Shown here: positions 1 through 12,138 of the stretch, one piece after another
How the letters are laid out: each line of letters begins with the position of its first letter
Position numbering within the stretch: position 1 is the first letter of the stretch
Origin: Doryteuthis pealeii
Lineage: Eukaryota > Mollusca > Cephalopoda > Myopsida > Loliginidae
Direction of reading: 5' to 3'
DNA: 64,000 nucleotides
NCBI GenBank assembly: GCA_023376005.1
Contig: CM042148.1
Location: 67,361,524 to 67,425,523 of the forward strand
Made by a program: the position numbers and the translations under genes
The notes under the pieces: generated by a model
Seen by the model: the letters and a program-made list of their open reading frames with translations, nothing else
The model's database searches: none
Told to the model about the DNA's origin: nothing

Positions 1-177
1 TTTTTTTTTTTTTTGCTGGCATAATCAAAGTATTTTGTTGGCTGAAACTAAATAAAAGTATAAATAACAGTTTTGAAAAGAACAAATAGAATTTAACATT
101 TTGACATTTAAATTTGTCAAATCTTTTTTCCTTTTCTTTTTGTAAATATGTAAAGTTATGATTATTTTACTTTGTAG
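1..177 (+). other. End of the intron upstream of exon A
   Basis: Starts inside a T-rich run and ends in a pyrimidine-rich tract with the acceptor TTTGTAG. No other feature is visible. Confidence 0.8.
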
Positions 178-298
178 CCACCTGAAGAAAAAGTTGGTGA
201 AAATCCAGAATTGGAGATATTTGAAGTAAAACTGGTGAAAGATAGCCAAGGACTTGGTATTACAATTGTGGGCTATGTTGCAGGTGGAGGAGCTCCTG
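178..298 (+). CDS. MPDZ: MPDZ-like exon A: start of first PDZ domain
   Basis: Acceptor ends in TTTGTAG at 177 and donor GTAAGA starts at 299. The exon has 40 codons plus one base and starts in phase 0. It opens with a short acidic lead (PPEEKVGENPELEIFEV), then the beta-A strand and the carboxylate-binding loop GLGI of a PDZ domain (KDSQGLGITIVGY). A GAGGGAP turn at the end belongs to the beta2-beta3 loop. The split base is completed by exon B to give Asp. The phase-0 acceptor means an upstream exon must exist outside the window. Family assignment is by recognisable PDZ sequence; the closest match I recall is PDZ3 of MPDZ. Confidence 0.88.
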
Positions 299-868
299 GT
301 AAGACACAATACTATTTTTCATAATTAATTTTGTAAAATAATTATTTCTACCAAATATACCCTGGCTTTGTGCCACATCTAAGCTAAGCTTTGTAAATAA
401 CTATACAATAGAAAATACAACTGGCAAACTCAAAGAAAAATGCTTGTTTAAATGTAAACAATGCTTCTCCCAGATCTATAAAAGATAAACTCTTTCAACA
501 ATGTTAAACTTGATATTATTGTTGAATATAAAAGAAGTGTCACATGATCTATATAGACCTAGATATGCTGAAAGTTCAGTTTATATTATTGATTTAGAGC
601 AAATACCTGTCATATTTAATTTTAAAATGCTGTTATATAACTCATAGATATTTTGGCTGAATTAGTTACTTAGAAATTAAAAACAAAATTTTTCTGCAAC
701 ACTAGCAGATTTTGAAATAAGCTTACTGTGCTTTTCCTCCAAAAAATATTTACTCAAACATTTACATATAGCTAGAATAATTGTCTATTTATTATTTATG
801 AAATATTCAATTCATGGAGATAAATTATTCTCATTCAGATTAAATTCTCATTTTTCGTATGTTTAGAG

Positions 869-1067
869 CAATGGTTCTCAACCTTTTTTTTTTTTTACCT
901 ATGAGCCCCTTTTAATCCTATTTTACTCTGGTGGACACTCTCATAGCCATTCGATGTTAAAAAATCACATTGTATTTTTATAGTTAAATATATTTTGCTT
1001 GCCTGGGTCCCAAAAAATGTTATATGGTCCCCGGGGGGTCCATATGAACCCTGGTTGAGAACCACTG
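869..1067. mobile_element. hAT-type MITE with 8-bp target duplication
   Basis: The 15-bp ends CAATGGTTCTCAACC and GGTTGAGAACCACTG are inverted copies with one mismatch. The octamer GTTTAGAG occurs directly outside both ends (861-868 and 1068-1075). Octamer duplications and a CAG(T/N)GGTTCTCAACC terminus are typical of hAT transposons of the Charlie type. At 199 bp it has no coding capacity, so it is a non-autonomous copy. The interior has a T run and a GGTCCCCGGGGGGTCC stretch. Confidence 0.88.
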
Positions 1068-1972
1068 GTTTAGAGGGTATCTTGTTTTAATGATGTAATA
1101 GTCAGGCAATTGAAGAGTTGCCTGCGAGCCTGAAGCACCAAATAGGAAATGTCTTATTTTTCAAATAGTCACAAATTAATTGTGGTGAGAGAAATCACGC
1201 ACGTAGTAGTTCAAAGCGTACACGACTATGTCTGGCGTGTAAAATTAGATCAAGGGTGAGTGTAACGGGCGATTGGGGAGATTGAACTCACATCCTCCTG
1301 ATCGCGAGTCGTGGCTTGACGTTGGACTACCTCGTTAGCGTGTATGTAAATTACTACAGTGTGATTGACCCGGATGTGGGATGTTAGTGTGATTATTTAA
1401 GGCCTGCCTTAACACACAGCATAGTTGCGTTCGGGTCTTGCTGACAAGGGCAGCAATGTACGACAGGAATGAAGCAAGTGACTGTGAGAGAGGTGGAATT
1501 TGGTGGACTACAGTTTTTATTTGCAAAATGTTTTTTTGTTTATTTAAATAAAAGGATGCTGTTTAGAAATAGTATCACAAAATTTGTAAAATTTGTTTTT
1601 GTCAGATACAATACAATTTAAAAAAATCATCTGTTTGTTTATTTTCAAATATTTTGAAAGTCAAAGTTACTGGTGAGGAGTTAAAATATGAACCTTTCAT
1701 TAAGTTGATGATTTGGTGTGCCTATTGAATTGAAGAATTTTCCAAATGTAGTATCCTATTTCATGCTTCAATGCAGAACAAATAGATACATTCTACATTT
1801 TCAATTCTGTTTTATTTCTCATGAAGAGTAATGTCATGTGTACATCATGACATTGTGGTACATAAAATGAAATGTTTGAGATCATTGGAAATTTTTCTTT
1901 TTCTTTCTCATTTCACAGCATTGTCAAAAGTGATATAAAATGTTATTTTCTGGTTGACTACATTTACTTGAG

Positions 1973-2265
1973 TAGGTGTGGTTAGCATAATGGTTATTTT
2001 CATTCGAAATGGAATCTGTGACACAAGTTTAAATCCTGAACAAGGCTCTTTGCATTTCAGCTCACACTCATGCCTTTGGGAAAGGCATGAAGCCATCCCA
2101 TTTCCCCCAACTATGGGTGAATAGTAGGGTAGACTGGGATCTTTTGATTAGGCAACTAGTCTAGGTGAAGAAAAATTCTAAATTCAAAACAGCTGTATTC
2201 TGCTTAAAAAATTGACCTTGTGTTGCACCCTGCTCGTTGCAGAGGGGTTGGGTAAATATACATCC
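1973..2265 (+). mobile_element. tRNA-derived SINE, family S2, tail type a
   Basis: The head (GTGGTTAGCATAATGGTTA) resembles a pol III A box; the region after 2028 is a decayed B-box part. The body (GGGAAAGGCATGAAGCC; AGTAGGGTAGACTGGG) matches copies at 26,641, 41,655, 45,220 and 53,309. The 3' end (CTGCTTAAAAAATTGACC and GCAGAGGGGTTGGGT) matches the copies at 41,655 and 53,309 but not the other two. Confidence 0.7.
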
Positions 2266-3460
2266 ACTTGAGCATCTCTTTTCTACTTGCTTGATATATG
2301 ATTCTTTGCACAGTCATAAAAGTTCTTTTACTTTGTAAAATGTGTAACAATAATAAGATATCTTGTTGACCTATGAGGACCAAGCTGGAAAAATGAAATA
2401 GTGTGAAGAATAACTAAGCCATGGTGAATAATGGTTTAACATGACAGAATCTCTGTGGCCATTTTGCATCCTTTTTGAAATCATAATCTGTTGGAGATAA
2501 CATTTTGCAAGAACTGTGTGCTTTATATCATCAATTAAATTCTTTTATGAACCCATAATCCAATATTAAACCCAGAAGAGTTATGTTGAAAACACTCAAC
2601 TGTTAAATCTGGCATGAAGCTTGGGCTTCAGTGATTTTCAATATTCAGTCAATTCATTTTTGACTTTTTTATGTAGTCTTGTTATTTGAAGGTTCACCTT
2701 CATTAATACCAATGTCATCAAATTTGTTTGTGTTTTTTTTGTTGTTGCTTTTTTTTTTTTAACTGTTCAGCCTAAAGAGTCACACTAAATGTTGATAATT
2801 ATTGATTAAGTCACTTGGATTTTTAATAAATTATTTTTTTATTCAAATTTTTATTCAAGAAATTTTTTTTTTCTTAATAGAAAAATTTCAAAGTAATTCT
2901 TTTAAAATCATGTTCCTATTAGACAAGTTTAAAAAAAAATTAAACAAAATGATACTTTGAAGATTTAGAAAAAAAATAAAGCTGAAATTATATATTCTTT
3001 GCAGCATTTTATTTATTTTATTTTTTTTTCCAGAGTGATAGACTGAGAAATGCATTGTGTCATTAAAAATTTGCTTTTCTCTGGAATATATAGCTTTTAT
3101 ATTTCTGTCAGTTGTGGATTTTTATTATTCTTAAATTAAGTTTTAAAAAAGCCCAAAGGTTTTTTAGAGAATATATGGCAGTTTTTAAAAGAAAGCTTGG
3201 CTTTTAGTGGTGGAAATGGATTTTAGGAATGTGGTCCATATGAGTCTAAGGTTGGGAGGGAAAATGGGGTAAAAACTATAATTCCCCTCCTACTACCAAC
3301 TCCAAGATAAATATTTTGTAGTATGGTAAATTTTAAACTCTATTTTGGACTTGTATGCATTGGGTATAGTGATTACATAAATCTTTTCAGGAATGTGCTT
3401 TAGAATAATGTATTTACAGGATTCCTGCAAATACCAGTACATATTTATGACAAATTTTTA

Positions 3461-3618
3461 GGCACCTCATGTGGTGTAATGGTTAGCAAGTTAGATTAGC
3501 AGACCATTGTTATTGATTCTCACTGGGTGCCCCATACTACTGGCCTTGTGCAATAACTATGCTAGGTAAATAACTATAACAGATTTATATGGCCCTCCTG
3601 TGTCTAAAAAAAATGAAA
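3461..3618 (+). repeat. Probable tRNA-derived SINE, single copy here
   Basis: Begins with ATGTGGTGTAATGGTTAGCA, an A-box-like tRNA head, and runs into an A-rich tail at about 3605. The B box is weak (TTGATTCTC). A short partial match to its middle (TGTGC...GCTA...GTAAATAACTATA) lies at 368-408. I cannot name the family. Confidence 0.5.
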
Positions 3619-5102
3619 CAATGTAATGATTTTCATTAATCTGAAACTAATTTTGAAAAAGATCTAATTAAACTATTTAACTGAATGATGAAACTTGATT
3701 TATTATATTTTATCACAGTTACATTTTTGTCAGTAGCATAGATGATATTATTTACAAAATGGATAGAAATTTTATACATAAATTAAAATATGAATGATTT
3801 ATAATAGAATTATATTAAAAGCTATTTATGCAATTCTCTTTCATTTACCATACAGAAGTAGTTTTTAATTAAAAATCTGTTATTATACTAAAGCTGAGCG
3901 AATCAACTTTTTACCACCTAAAGGCTTTGTTCCTAAGTAGTTTAATGGCATAAAACACATCCCAAAATATTATTTAATCCTAAATCTAATTAATGTTTGA
4001 AAAAAATTCCATTTCATTTGGTTCTAATTAGTCGTAATTTTGCAAGTCAAAAATCCACCATTCTCTGTCTATACTTCTAGCCTGTTTCTTTCTTCCCCTC
4101 TCAATATATTTAGAATACCTACTCGGTATATGTCTTACTTTCTCTATTTGCATCAATGTGTGATTGATAAATTTTCAATAGAGGGTTTCTACAAAATTGT
4201 TAGATAACAATAATAAACTAAAGTAGTTATTAAATAAATATTTGTCTTTAGAATCTAAAAATATGAAATTTGAAACTTAAAATTAGGTTTTTCATATTTT
4301 AAATGAATTTTATATATTAATTCATCATAGCAGAAATACCTAATTAAGTCAGAAACCTTTGAAATAAAATAACTGATGCATTATAAAATTCATTTATTAA
4401 TAAATCAACACTGAAAATTTCAATAAAATTGGAAAATTCCCTGATTCTTGGTAATTTTTTTCAATGTATGGGGGTGGGGGTGGGGGTAAGTTTATTTTAT
4501 GAAATACAGATTTTACATCATCTTAGACAGTGTTTGACTGCCATGTTTACGATAAATTTGAGCAAAATTGACCGAAAAATAGTTTTAAATGTATTAAAAA
4601 TAAATTACATTATTGTGATTTTTTTTCAACAATCTAACCCGAGCTCAATCGGTGACCCAACCGGTCACGTCTTTTCTAGTAAATTTTTAAAAAATCAAAT
4701 GAAGTAGAATTCTATTAAATATCATTGGAACTATTAAATGAATATACTTTTATTTAATACTACTGGAACCATTCCCTTTCAATTGCAATACAGTGGCCAT
4801 GCCCTCTCCTTTTAAAAGTGCAAAGACGTAAACAAATAAAACCCATTTAAGCAATTCTAATATAAGAAATAAAAATTCATTTTCAGTAAAATTATGTTAA
4901 AAACTACTGGGACCATTCACTTTTTAATTGTAACAGGTTAGTCACAATAGACATTTATAGACATCATAATGAACAAATACCCATTACCCCACCCATCCCC
5001 AACAGACACCCATAGTTTTGACAATAACAATCAAAATAAAAACACTAATCCAAATGCTTCAATGGATAATGATAATTTTACAAAGTATATATTTTTATTT
5101 CT

Positions 5103-5292
5103 TGGAATTTTTTAGATTAGGCTTGCTAATTAGTATTATTTGTATTATTCGGACTATTGTCCTCATTTTCATTGTTATCTGTACAACGTTTCGTCCGATG
5201 TGCCCCCTGAAGAAGGTCGGAGGGCACATCGGCTGAAATGTTGTACAGATAACAATGAAGATTAGGACAATAGTCTGAATAATACTAATATA
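5103..5292. mobile_element. Foldback element FB1, almost pure hairpin
   Basis: Two ~75-bp arms (about 5130-5204 and 5214-5290) are near-perfect inverted copies around a loop of about ten bases. Both arms carry ATTATTCGGACTATTGTCCT-type ends and the GTTATCTGTACAAC core. Related copies lie at 10,063, 13,272 and 49,062. No coding sequence. Confidence 0.85.
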
Positions 5293-5295
5293 TAT

Positions 5296-5336
<41 letters not shown>

Positions 5337-5545
5337 ACTGACAAATTAATTTTTCAAATTTTATAAAGAATGAGATTAATTAGAATTTTTTTTTTTTTTT
5401 TTTTTTTTTTTTGTCCAGACTAAAATGACTTAATTATATATTTTTGAAATTGTATTATTCGTTAATTCTTGTGTGACTGAAAAATATTACTCAATTATAT
5501 GATTATAATCTTATCTGCTCTTGTGAAAACTCTGTGTTCAGGAAA

Positions 5546-5578
5546 TATATAATATAGTCTTCAAAGACTATATTATAT
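5546..5578. repeat. Short perfect hairpin
   Basis: The arms ATATAATATAGTCTT and AAGACTATATTATAT are separated by two to three bases. It lies 80 bp upstream of exon B. Function unknown; may be chance in AT-rich sequence. Confidence 0.6.
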
Positions 5579-5661
5579 AGTAGTTTTTTTTTTACTGTTT
5601 TTTCTTACCTTTTGAATTATGTATTTATCATGTTCATTTTGTTTTTGTTTTCAATTTTTAG

Positions 5662-5753
5662 ATGAATTATCAGGGATATATGTCCAAAGTATTGCTGAAG
5701 GCAGTGCTGCTCATACTGATGGAAACATCCAAGTTAATGATCAAATCATTGAA
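5662..5753 (+). CDS. MPDZ: MPDZ-like exon B: middle of first PDZ domain
   Basis: Acceptor TTTTTAG ends at 5661 and donor GTAAGT starts at 5754. Two bases finish the Asp codon from exon A, then 30 codons follow. The peptide (GIYVQSIAEGSAAHTDGNI, then QVNDQIIE) is the beta3-alphaA-beta4 part of a PDZ domain, including the G.IQ..DQI turn that is nearly invariant in MPDZ/PATJ PDZ domains. The exon ends in phase 0 directly before the VDGKSL strand in exon C. The PDZ module is thus interrupted twice. Confidence 0.9.
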
Positions 5754-5969
5754 GTAAGTAATTTTTTAAAGTTATTTTCAATTCTTTCTTTTTTCTTTTT
5801 AAAACCATTGAATTTATTTGCATCATTAATCTATATAATTTGTTTTAACTTTTGTTTGAAAAAAAAAAAAAAGAGTCAAGACAAAAATTTGAAATTAGTA
5901 AAAACTATAGATTAAACATTTCCCTTTTAACTAATTGTGGCAATTTATTGTACTTTCTATTTTCTTTAG
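5754..5969 (+). other. Intron 2 (phase 0)
   Basis: A 216-bp intron without mobile elements, the only short one in the window besides intron 7. It has a pure A run near 5860 and a standard pyrimidine-rich 3' end. Confidence 0.9.
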
Positions 5970-6105
5970 GTTGATGGAAAATCTCTTCATGGTTTTTCCA
6001 ATCATGATGCAGTTAAACTCCTACAGCAAACTGAACAAACAGTAATTTTAAAATTGGTCAGATACAAACATGGTCCAAAATATGATCAATTACAGCAATA
6101 CTTGG
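5970..6105 (+). CDS. MPDZ: MPDZ-like exon C: end of first PDZ domain
   Basis: Acceptor TTCTTTAG ends at 5969; donor GTAAGT starts at 6106; 45 codons plus one base. It encodes VDGKSLHGFSNHDAVKLL, a Thr-rich turn and the last strand (VILKLVRYK), finishing the domain begun in exon A. By alignment with other PDZ domains, the first residue of helix alphaB is Asn, not the His of class I domains; vertebrate MPDZ PDZ3 also has Asn there. This suggests a non-class-I ligand preference, which is inference. The tail GPKYDQLQQYL leads into the linker. The intron before it is only 216 bp, the shortest in the window. Confidence 0.9.
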
Positions 6106-6414
6106 GTAAGTACAATTAAACATTGAATATGATCTTGGTTAATTCTGTAATTTTTTCCCCATTTTAAATATGTCTTGTATAAGTTTATATTATATATTCA
6201 TGCTTAGAATTATAAGAATATGTCCATTTGATATCTAATTTTGTTTTAATAAGTACCATGAATCATTGCTATTTACTTGTTATTCTCTAGTATTCAGATT
6301 AATGGGGGGAAACAAACCCTTTGAATTAGACTAAAGGCAAAAATTCATGCACTTGTAGTAGTGTTAAAATTGATAATACAGCATTAGTCCACAAGTAGTA
6401 TAGTTAACATACTG

Positions 6415-6418
<4 letters not shown>

Positions 6419-6493
<75 letters not shown>
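6419..6493. repeat. (CT)n(AT)n microsatellite
   Basis: About 20 CT units run directly into about 17 AT units. Confidence 0.95.
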
Positions 6494-6497
<4 letters not shown>

Positions 6498-6782
6498 CTT
6501 TCAAAGAAAGAAAAACTTAACAAACCGTCATTCTGTAATAATTTATTTCGATCAGAAACTCAAAATGATCTTTAGAAAATTTTTAATTGTAAAAAAAAAA
6601 TCTTAAGAGCCTAGCCTCATCAGACGGATTTTACAAAAATAATGGGGTTCACTGAAAAAAGGAGTTATATAACCAGAATATTCACAAAATTTATGTCAGA
6701 TAGCAAGTATAAAGTTAAAATTCTAAGAAAAAGATTTAGTGTATATCCTAGTTTCCTGTTCAATTGTCATGTGGATTACCTT

Positions 6783-6842
<60 letters not shown>
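6783..6842. repeat. (CA)n(TA)n microsatellite
   Basis: Twelve CA units change into about 18 TA units. Open frames read across it (Thr-His and Ile-Tyr repeats) are artefacts. Confidence 0.95.
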
Positions 6843-6849
<7 letters not shown>

Positions 6850-7066
6850 AAAGGAAGGAAAAACTCAATTGCAATAAAAATTTTCAAAAGTAAATATTGC
6901 TCTGTATTTAATCTAAATTATAGATTATTATACATTGAGCTCTCTCTAAGAATATATAAAAATCCTTGTATTTGCACCTACTAAAACATGCAATATATTA
7001 TACAGTGATATTTTGAAGATCCCATGTAGAATCATCCCTTGCTACCAGTTTTGGATACCTTACATT

Positions 7067-7071
<5 letters not shown>

Positions 7072-7101
<30 letters not shown>
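7072..7101. repeat. (AT)n microsatellite
   Basis: About 15 AT units. Confidence 0.9.
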
Positions 7102-7104
<3 letters not shown>

Positions 7105-8097
7105 CAATTAAGATTTTGCTTAAATTTATTCCCATTTAGTGTTTTGTTGAAAAACAGACAGAACTGAATTCATTCAGGTGTAAATCAGAAATGGACTAAT
7201 AGGAATAAAAGGATGATTGGTTGATTCTATGGAGGAATTGGATAGAGAGGATGAGGGATTTTCAGTAGAAATTGGGGCAGTTAGATTACTCTACTGTATT
7301 CAATATCCAAATCTTCATTTTAAGAATGGAATAGCAAACAAAATAAAAATAACATTTCATCTCACAAAACTGTATTTTGGAGGATAGAAAAAAAAAAAAG
7401 AAGGTTTTAATTCTTTTGAGATGCTCCTCTTCTCCATTCACCCAGTTATTTGTCAGCTTATAAAAATGGTATTCATAAAAATAAATTCATATACATATGA
7501 TGACTACCTTTCCCAATTCCTATTGATATTTTTCTTTTCATTGATTAGAAAAGTAAAACATAAGAACAAATGATTGCAAATACTATTTTTAGTTTATTTA
7601 AATAATTATTGTGTGAATTTCAAAGGAGCTTTTCTCATCTTTATTCCTCCTCTTCCCCCTCCCCCCCACTTCCCTTTTATATTGTAGAATTTTAATGTCA
7701 GTTTTACCAGTAATCTACATTTCTGCAAACTGCCTCCCTGCTCTAATCTATTCAGTACTCATCACAAAGTTTGAGTCATTCACATTTTCTGTTTATTGAT
7801 TTCTATTGCATGTTTATTTTTAAAGAAATTTAGTTTTCTCCACCATTTGCTACCAAACTGCTCTTTTGTCTTGCTATGTTTTGAATTACAAATTGCATCA
7901 TTTCCTTTGTTTCTTTTCATTGCTATTTGCATCTGCACACACAACCATTAAACAACATTGAATAGTTAAAATGTCTGCTAAAGATTGTCAAGAAGATTCT
8001 TATCTCTACCCAAATGAATGAAGACTTCTAGTGAAACCCAGAAATATTTATATACTAGCAGATATAGCCAGCATTGCATGAGGGAAAAATCATTTGA

Positions 8098-8318
8098 TAT
8101 ACCATGTGTCCACAAAGTTTGGGTACATGGGGATTAACACATACTTTTAAAACAAAACAATTTTATTTAATTATAATGTTAATAAATAATATTTTTAATA
8201 TGATTTCCATCAATTCTTCTTTAGACAGAGCCATCATTCGATCTGAGTAGAAAAAATAACATAAATAAATACAATAGTGAAATCTCAATTTACCCAGACT
8301 TTGTGGACACCCTGTATA
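8098..8318. mobile_element. MITE family M2, copy 1
   Basis: Terminal inverted repeats: left TATACCATGTGTCCACAAAG, right the inverse of TATACAGGGTGTCCACAAAG; similarity continues through TTTGGGTA. Length about 221 bp, AT-rich interior, no ORF. The same terminus is found at 30,855-31,063. Confidence 0.8.
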
Positions 8319-9275
8319 ACTCTACTAATAACACTAAGAATTTTCATTGAAATTAAACTTTGTACAAATTTGACAATGTTTCCTGATGCATCAAAGACAT
8401 TTTATAAGTTTGTTTTTCTAAACCATTTTATAAATGATACTAACGGAAGAACTAGGCATTAACCAAAATACAAATAATATAATAAAATACATTTTGTTAC
8501 AGAAAAATTTTTTTTTTTCTGTACAAATGAATTCTGTCATTAATTTTCTTCCAAAAAGTTTGTATCCTCTTGCAAGTGGATGGGAGAGGAGCTCCTGCAG
8601 GTGGTAATTTTATTTTCATTCTGGACAAATTCGAACTTCTTTCCTGATCAATTTTAAGCTAAAATGTTCTGGGCATTTCTAGAAACAGGGTAGAGGTCTC
8701 CACTATGCCCTCCCCCTTCCCACATTTCACATCTTGCAGATATCTTTCAAACACTACCTTTGAGAGCACTGGTTACAAACTTCAGCTCAGGTTTTTGGTT
8801 CCATCTCTTTGCAGACATCCAAGATGTAAAACAAAATATTTCCCTAATTAAGAAGGTCCAATGCCACGTTTCTCTTCCTATAGATTTCCCAAAAAAGATG
8901 TTTCAGAGAAAAAGAAATGTTTTATTCTAAGAATTGGAACAACAGATTATAATTATTCACACTGCTTGTTTTTTTCTTCTTCTGAAGATGAATTACTTTT
9001 TTTTTTTTTTTCTTTTTCCTTCCTTTCTGTTTTGGCAAAACATATTTTTCATTAAATCTTTTTTTAATAATATGGCGAAATAATTGATAATTTTCTTGTT
9101 AATCTGTAGCTGTAAACAGATTATAAAAGTTTTAACTTTTATGTCTTCTATTATCATTAAAGTATAAAAACAATATTATTTGTTAATTTTTTTCTTTCAT
9201 TATCAACAAATATTGTTGTATTCATAAATACGTTCTTATGTTTTAAAACCATTCATCTCTCTTGCTCTCTTCTTT

Positions 9276-9307
<32 letters not shown>

Positions 9308-9552
9308 GTGATGTATTGTGCTTCATAAATTTTGATATTTTATAGCATTGCTTACATCATTGTACATAATGATTTTCTGATAAAATAATAGAAACAACTG
9401 TTGAAATGAGACCATATGAAATTAACAAGTTATTTTTCTTATGTTATTCATAAGACACTGCAGACAGTTTTCAGTGTAATGAGAATTTTTGAACAATTTC
9501 AGTAATGCATTTCTTTGTAAAATAAATGACATTTATCTATTTATTCTCAAGT

Positions 9553-9765
9553 TGTATGATTTTAACTCTTAATGTCCTGGAAGTCACATTTGTTTCTCTA
9601 ATCCGCCTTTGTTTAAATGTAATATTAAACATTTAGAAATCTTTATTTTTAGGGAAATAACAGATAACTTTAAATGAAAAGGCCATTTTAAACCATTTTT
9701 TAAAATAAATCCTTAGAGGAACAGGGTTCTGAACTTAAAAAATTCTCAACAGGATGTTAAGAGTT
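9553..9765. mobile_element. MITE family M3 (TTAA ends), copy 1
   Basis: Starts TTAACTCTTAATGTCCTGG and ends AGGATGTTAAGAGTTAA, 17-bp inverted termini that both include TTAA. The interior (GTTTAAATGTAATATTAAAC; GGGAAATAACAG; TCTCAACAGGATG) matches copies at 52,152 and 54,534. TTAA at both edges is what piggyBac-type transposition leaves, but the termini do not start with the usual piggyBac CCC, so superfamily is open. Confidence 0.75.
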
Positions 9766-10062
9766 AATAATTACTTGTATAGTTGAATGATACATAAGTT
9801 TTCTATGTTGAGTAGCAATTCCTATGCCATCAAGGCAGGAAATAAAAAGATGGTTTTTAAAACCCAACAAGAATAATCATCTATTGTAGTAAAAAATGGT
9901 GTGTCATTTATTGGAGTACTTTGTGGAAAATCAGCATTCAGTTATTAATTTATGATTAGTATTTCCATCTTATTTCTCTTACTTTTTATTTGTATCTTTA
10001 AAAATGTCATAAGTAAGCAGTACAAATCTGAATAAAGAATCAGCCTCAAGTAATATTTGAAT

Positions 10063-10465
10063 TTAGTATTATTTGTATTATCGGACTATTGTCCTCATTT
10101 TTATTATCTGTACAACATTCAGCCAATTGGACACATAGCCTAGTTGATAAAGTAGTTAGGTTAAGTGACAGTTATCTCTAGACTGCAGGTTCAATCCTGG
10201 TCAGGGGAAGCAGTAATATAGAATAATAATTAACAAAGCTTAACACCTGTACCCCAGCTATGGTTAGCGGAATGAGAACAGGATACTCCCATGGACTGAA
10301 TAAAGGGTTAGGTTCAAAGTTCCGTGATGGCTCCCGATTATGACAAGAAATACCTGATGAAGGTCAGAGGGCACATCGTCCAAAATGTTGTACAGATAAC
10401 AATGAAGATGAGGACAATAGTTCAAATAATACTAATTATGAAGCCTCATCTCAAAAAGTCAGAAA
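10063..10465. mobile_element. Foldback element FB1, copy with tRNA-like insert
   Basis: An antisense terminal arm (about 10,065-10,125) and a sense arm (about 10,365-10,442) bracket unique sequence. At 10,132-10,206 is a tRNA-like unit (A-box-like TAGTTGATAAAGTAGTTAGG; B box GGTTCAATCCTG). Then comes the body shared with the 49.1-kb copy (GGATACTCCCATGGACTGAA; TAAAGGGTTAGGTTCAAAGT). The outer right end (ATTATGAAGCCTCATCTCAA) is the inverse of the left flank of the 13.3-kb copy, so the element ends extend to about there. Confidence 0.7.
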
Positions 10466-10688
10466 TAGTATATTTGAATTTGCATCACTTTTTGTCAGCA
10501 AACCTGCCTGTCCATAGCAGCAGCAGCAGTCTTACTAATTTAGCTGTGAAGGCTATCAAGTTAAAGAAGCTCAATTCAAACTATGTGGCTTTCATTCTTT
10601 ATCTACCCCCTCCCCCCACCTGCCTGATTTGTCATCACTTTTGTTCTAATATTTATAGACACTAGTTGTGTGATACAAACTGATCCAG

Positions 10689-11280
10689 CTCTGTCTGCTG
10701 GGGCTTTAAAATACACCGACTGCACCTCTGAGGAGGGCTAAGACTCCCTCAATGGGGTCACCTGTTGGCCGTGGGTGGTAACCCATGATGCTTAAGGATG
10801 GAATCTTGGTGGATGAGCAGCCCATGACCTGCAACACCCCACTCTGGACCTTATTTAGGCTAGACAGGTGGTCGGAGAGGCCCCATCCGATCAGTTGGCT
10901 GGTCAGTTGATCAGTTGTCAAGCCCTAGCACCTATATGATTGCCCCAACCCTATTGCTCATATGGCAAGCCCCAACCCTTTTTTATGATATATGTGCTAG
11001 AAGGCAGTAGCTGAGGGTCTTCATGTCCTGGGAATGACATTAAACTCTATCTGATGGTGAGGTTCCAGTTCTGGAGGTTTGGGGATTGTGGAGCACCCCT
11101 TCATCACCATTGCTCCCTGGACCACTCTGACCCAGAGTGGTAGTACCTATTAGGGTCCCATCTATGCGTTAAATAGAAAAATGTGTTTATAAAAAAATTG
11201 AGTATCCATTAAGAATGAATTTATTTCAAAACTTTATCGGCATTAAATGACCCACTGAGGTTGATATGCCGTAAAACAAA
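10689..11280 (+). mobile_element. ~590-bp non-coding retroposon R590, copy 1
   Basis: Bounded by a direct repeat ACAAACTGAT(C/T)CAG (10,675-10,688 and 11,281-11,294), a target-site duplication with one mismatch. It ends in GAGGTTGATATGCCGTAAAA plus an (AAAAC)n tail. Other copies are at 29,104, 37,050 and, broken, at about 34,211 and 46,150. No long ORF in any copy. The tail-plus-duplication structure says it moved by LINE-type retrotransposition; it is either a long SINE or the 3' end of an unseen LINE. Confidence 0.85.
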
Positions 11281-12138
11281 ACAAACTGATTCAGTGAAAC
11301 CTATTCATAAATAAAATAAAATGTAGACCATTCAGCAAGAAAACTTGAGTTATAAATATAACAACAAATAAATAAAAAAAATCTATTATGGTTGGTGGTG
11401 GTGGTGGTGGTGGGGGGCTATAATCTATGATTAATCATTCTGGCCACTTTGAAGCTACAATTCTTCAACTTCAGATGTTTTGTTGATTTGATTAATATTT
11501 TTCCACAAAGTTGGAGTCTTATTAAGTTGTCAGATCAAAGACAATTTATTTTGCAAAGTTCAGGAAAATTTTTCTTAGTCTTCTATCAGAGGTGGGTTGT
11601 TTGAATCTTAGCTGAAAACAACTTCAGCTGGTCTCGGTTCTAACAGTAACTCTAACCATCTCTCCCAAACTCTCTGTAACACTTTACTGAATTCTGTTGT
11701 TATGGAGTTTCCCTAGTTGGTTCATGTCTGGCACGCTTCCATTGGCCAGATTTTTCTCACTGTGATCCTAAGATTAGATTCCCATACAAACATATTAGGA
11801 TTTTTCTCTTCGGTTCGGAAAATTTTAATCATTAACAAAGTCAGGGGTCAACACTGCCTCATTCTCCTAAATCCATGTTTTACTGGGGTCTGTATTATTT
11901 CACCATTGTCTGCAGCTACATGAGACAGGTCATTTACCACATGTGTAATCCATTTCTCTGGGCTTTGTTTTAAAACTTTTTGACTGATATAACTAGACAG
12001 ATTACGGTTTTTATTAAACCAAATCTTTTCCTTTAGAATTTGTATTCTCAAACTTTACAGACAATCATTCTTAAAAAAAAAAAAATAACATATCTTATTA
12101 ATTTGTCACCTCATTTTACATTATTTTCCCAAGAACAA

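Larger units (their letters stand above)
299..5661 (+). other. Intron 1 (phase 1)
   Basis: Plain AT-rich sequence except for a hAT-type element (869-1067), a tRNA-derived SINE (1973-2265), a second SINE-like unit (3461-3618) and a foldback element copy (5103-5292) followed by T tracts (about 5299-5335 and 5386-5412). A short GC-richer stretch at about 1190-1340 is not assigned. In 2270-3460 and 3620-5100 I see nothing beyond AT-rich sequence and a short G-rich run near 4470. Confidence 0.8.

Noticed and set aside
1190..1340. Possible promoter-like GC-richer patch
   Set aside because: Slight GC increase only; no TATA, initiator or repeat structure I can support.
5299..5412. T tracts as retroelement tails
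   Set aside because: T runs of similar size are scattered through all introns and lack target duplications; they are treated as simple sequence.
6642..6984. Open frames with Thr-His and Ile-Tyr runs
   Set aside because: They are created by the (CA)n(TA)n microsatellite and have no recognisable protein part.
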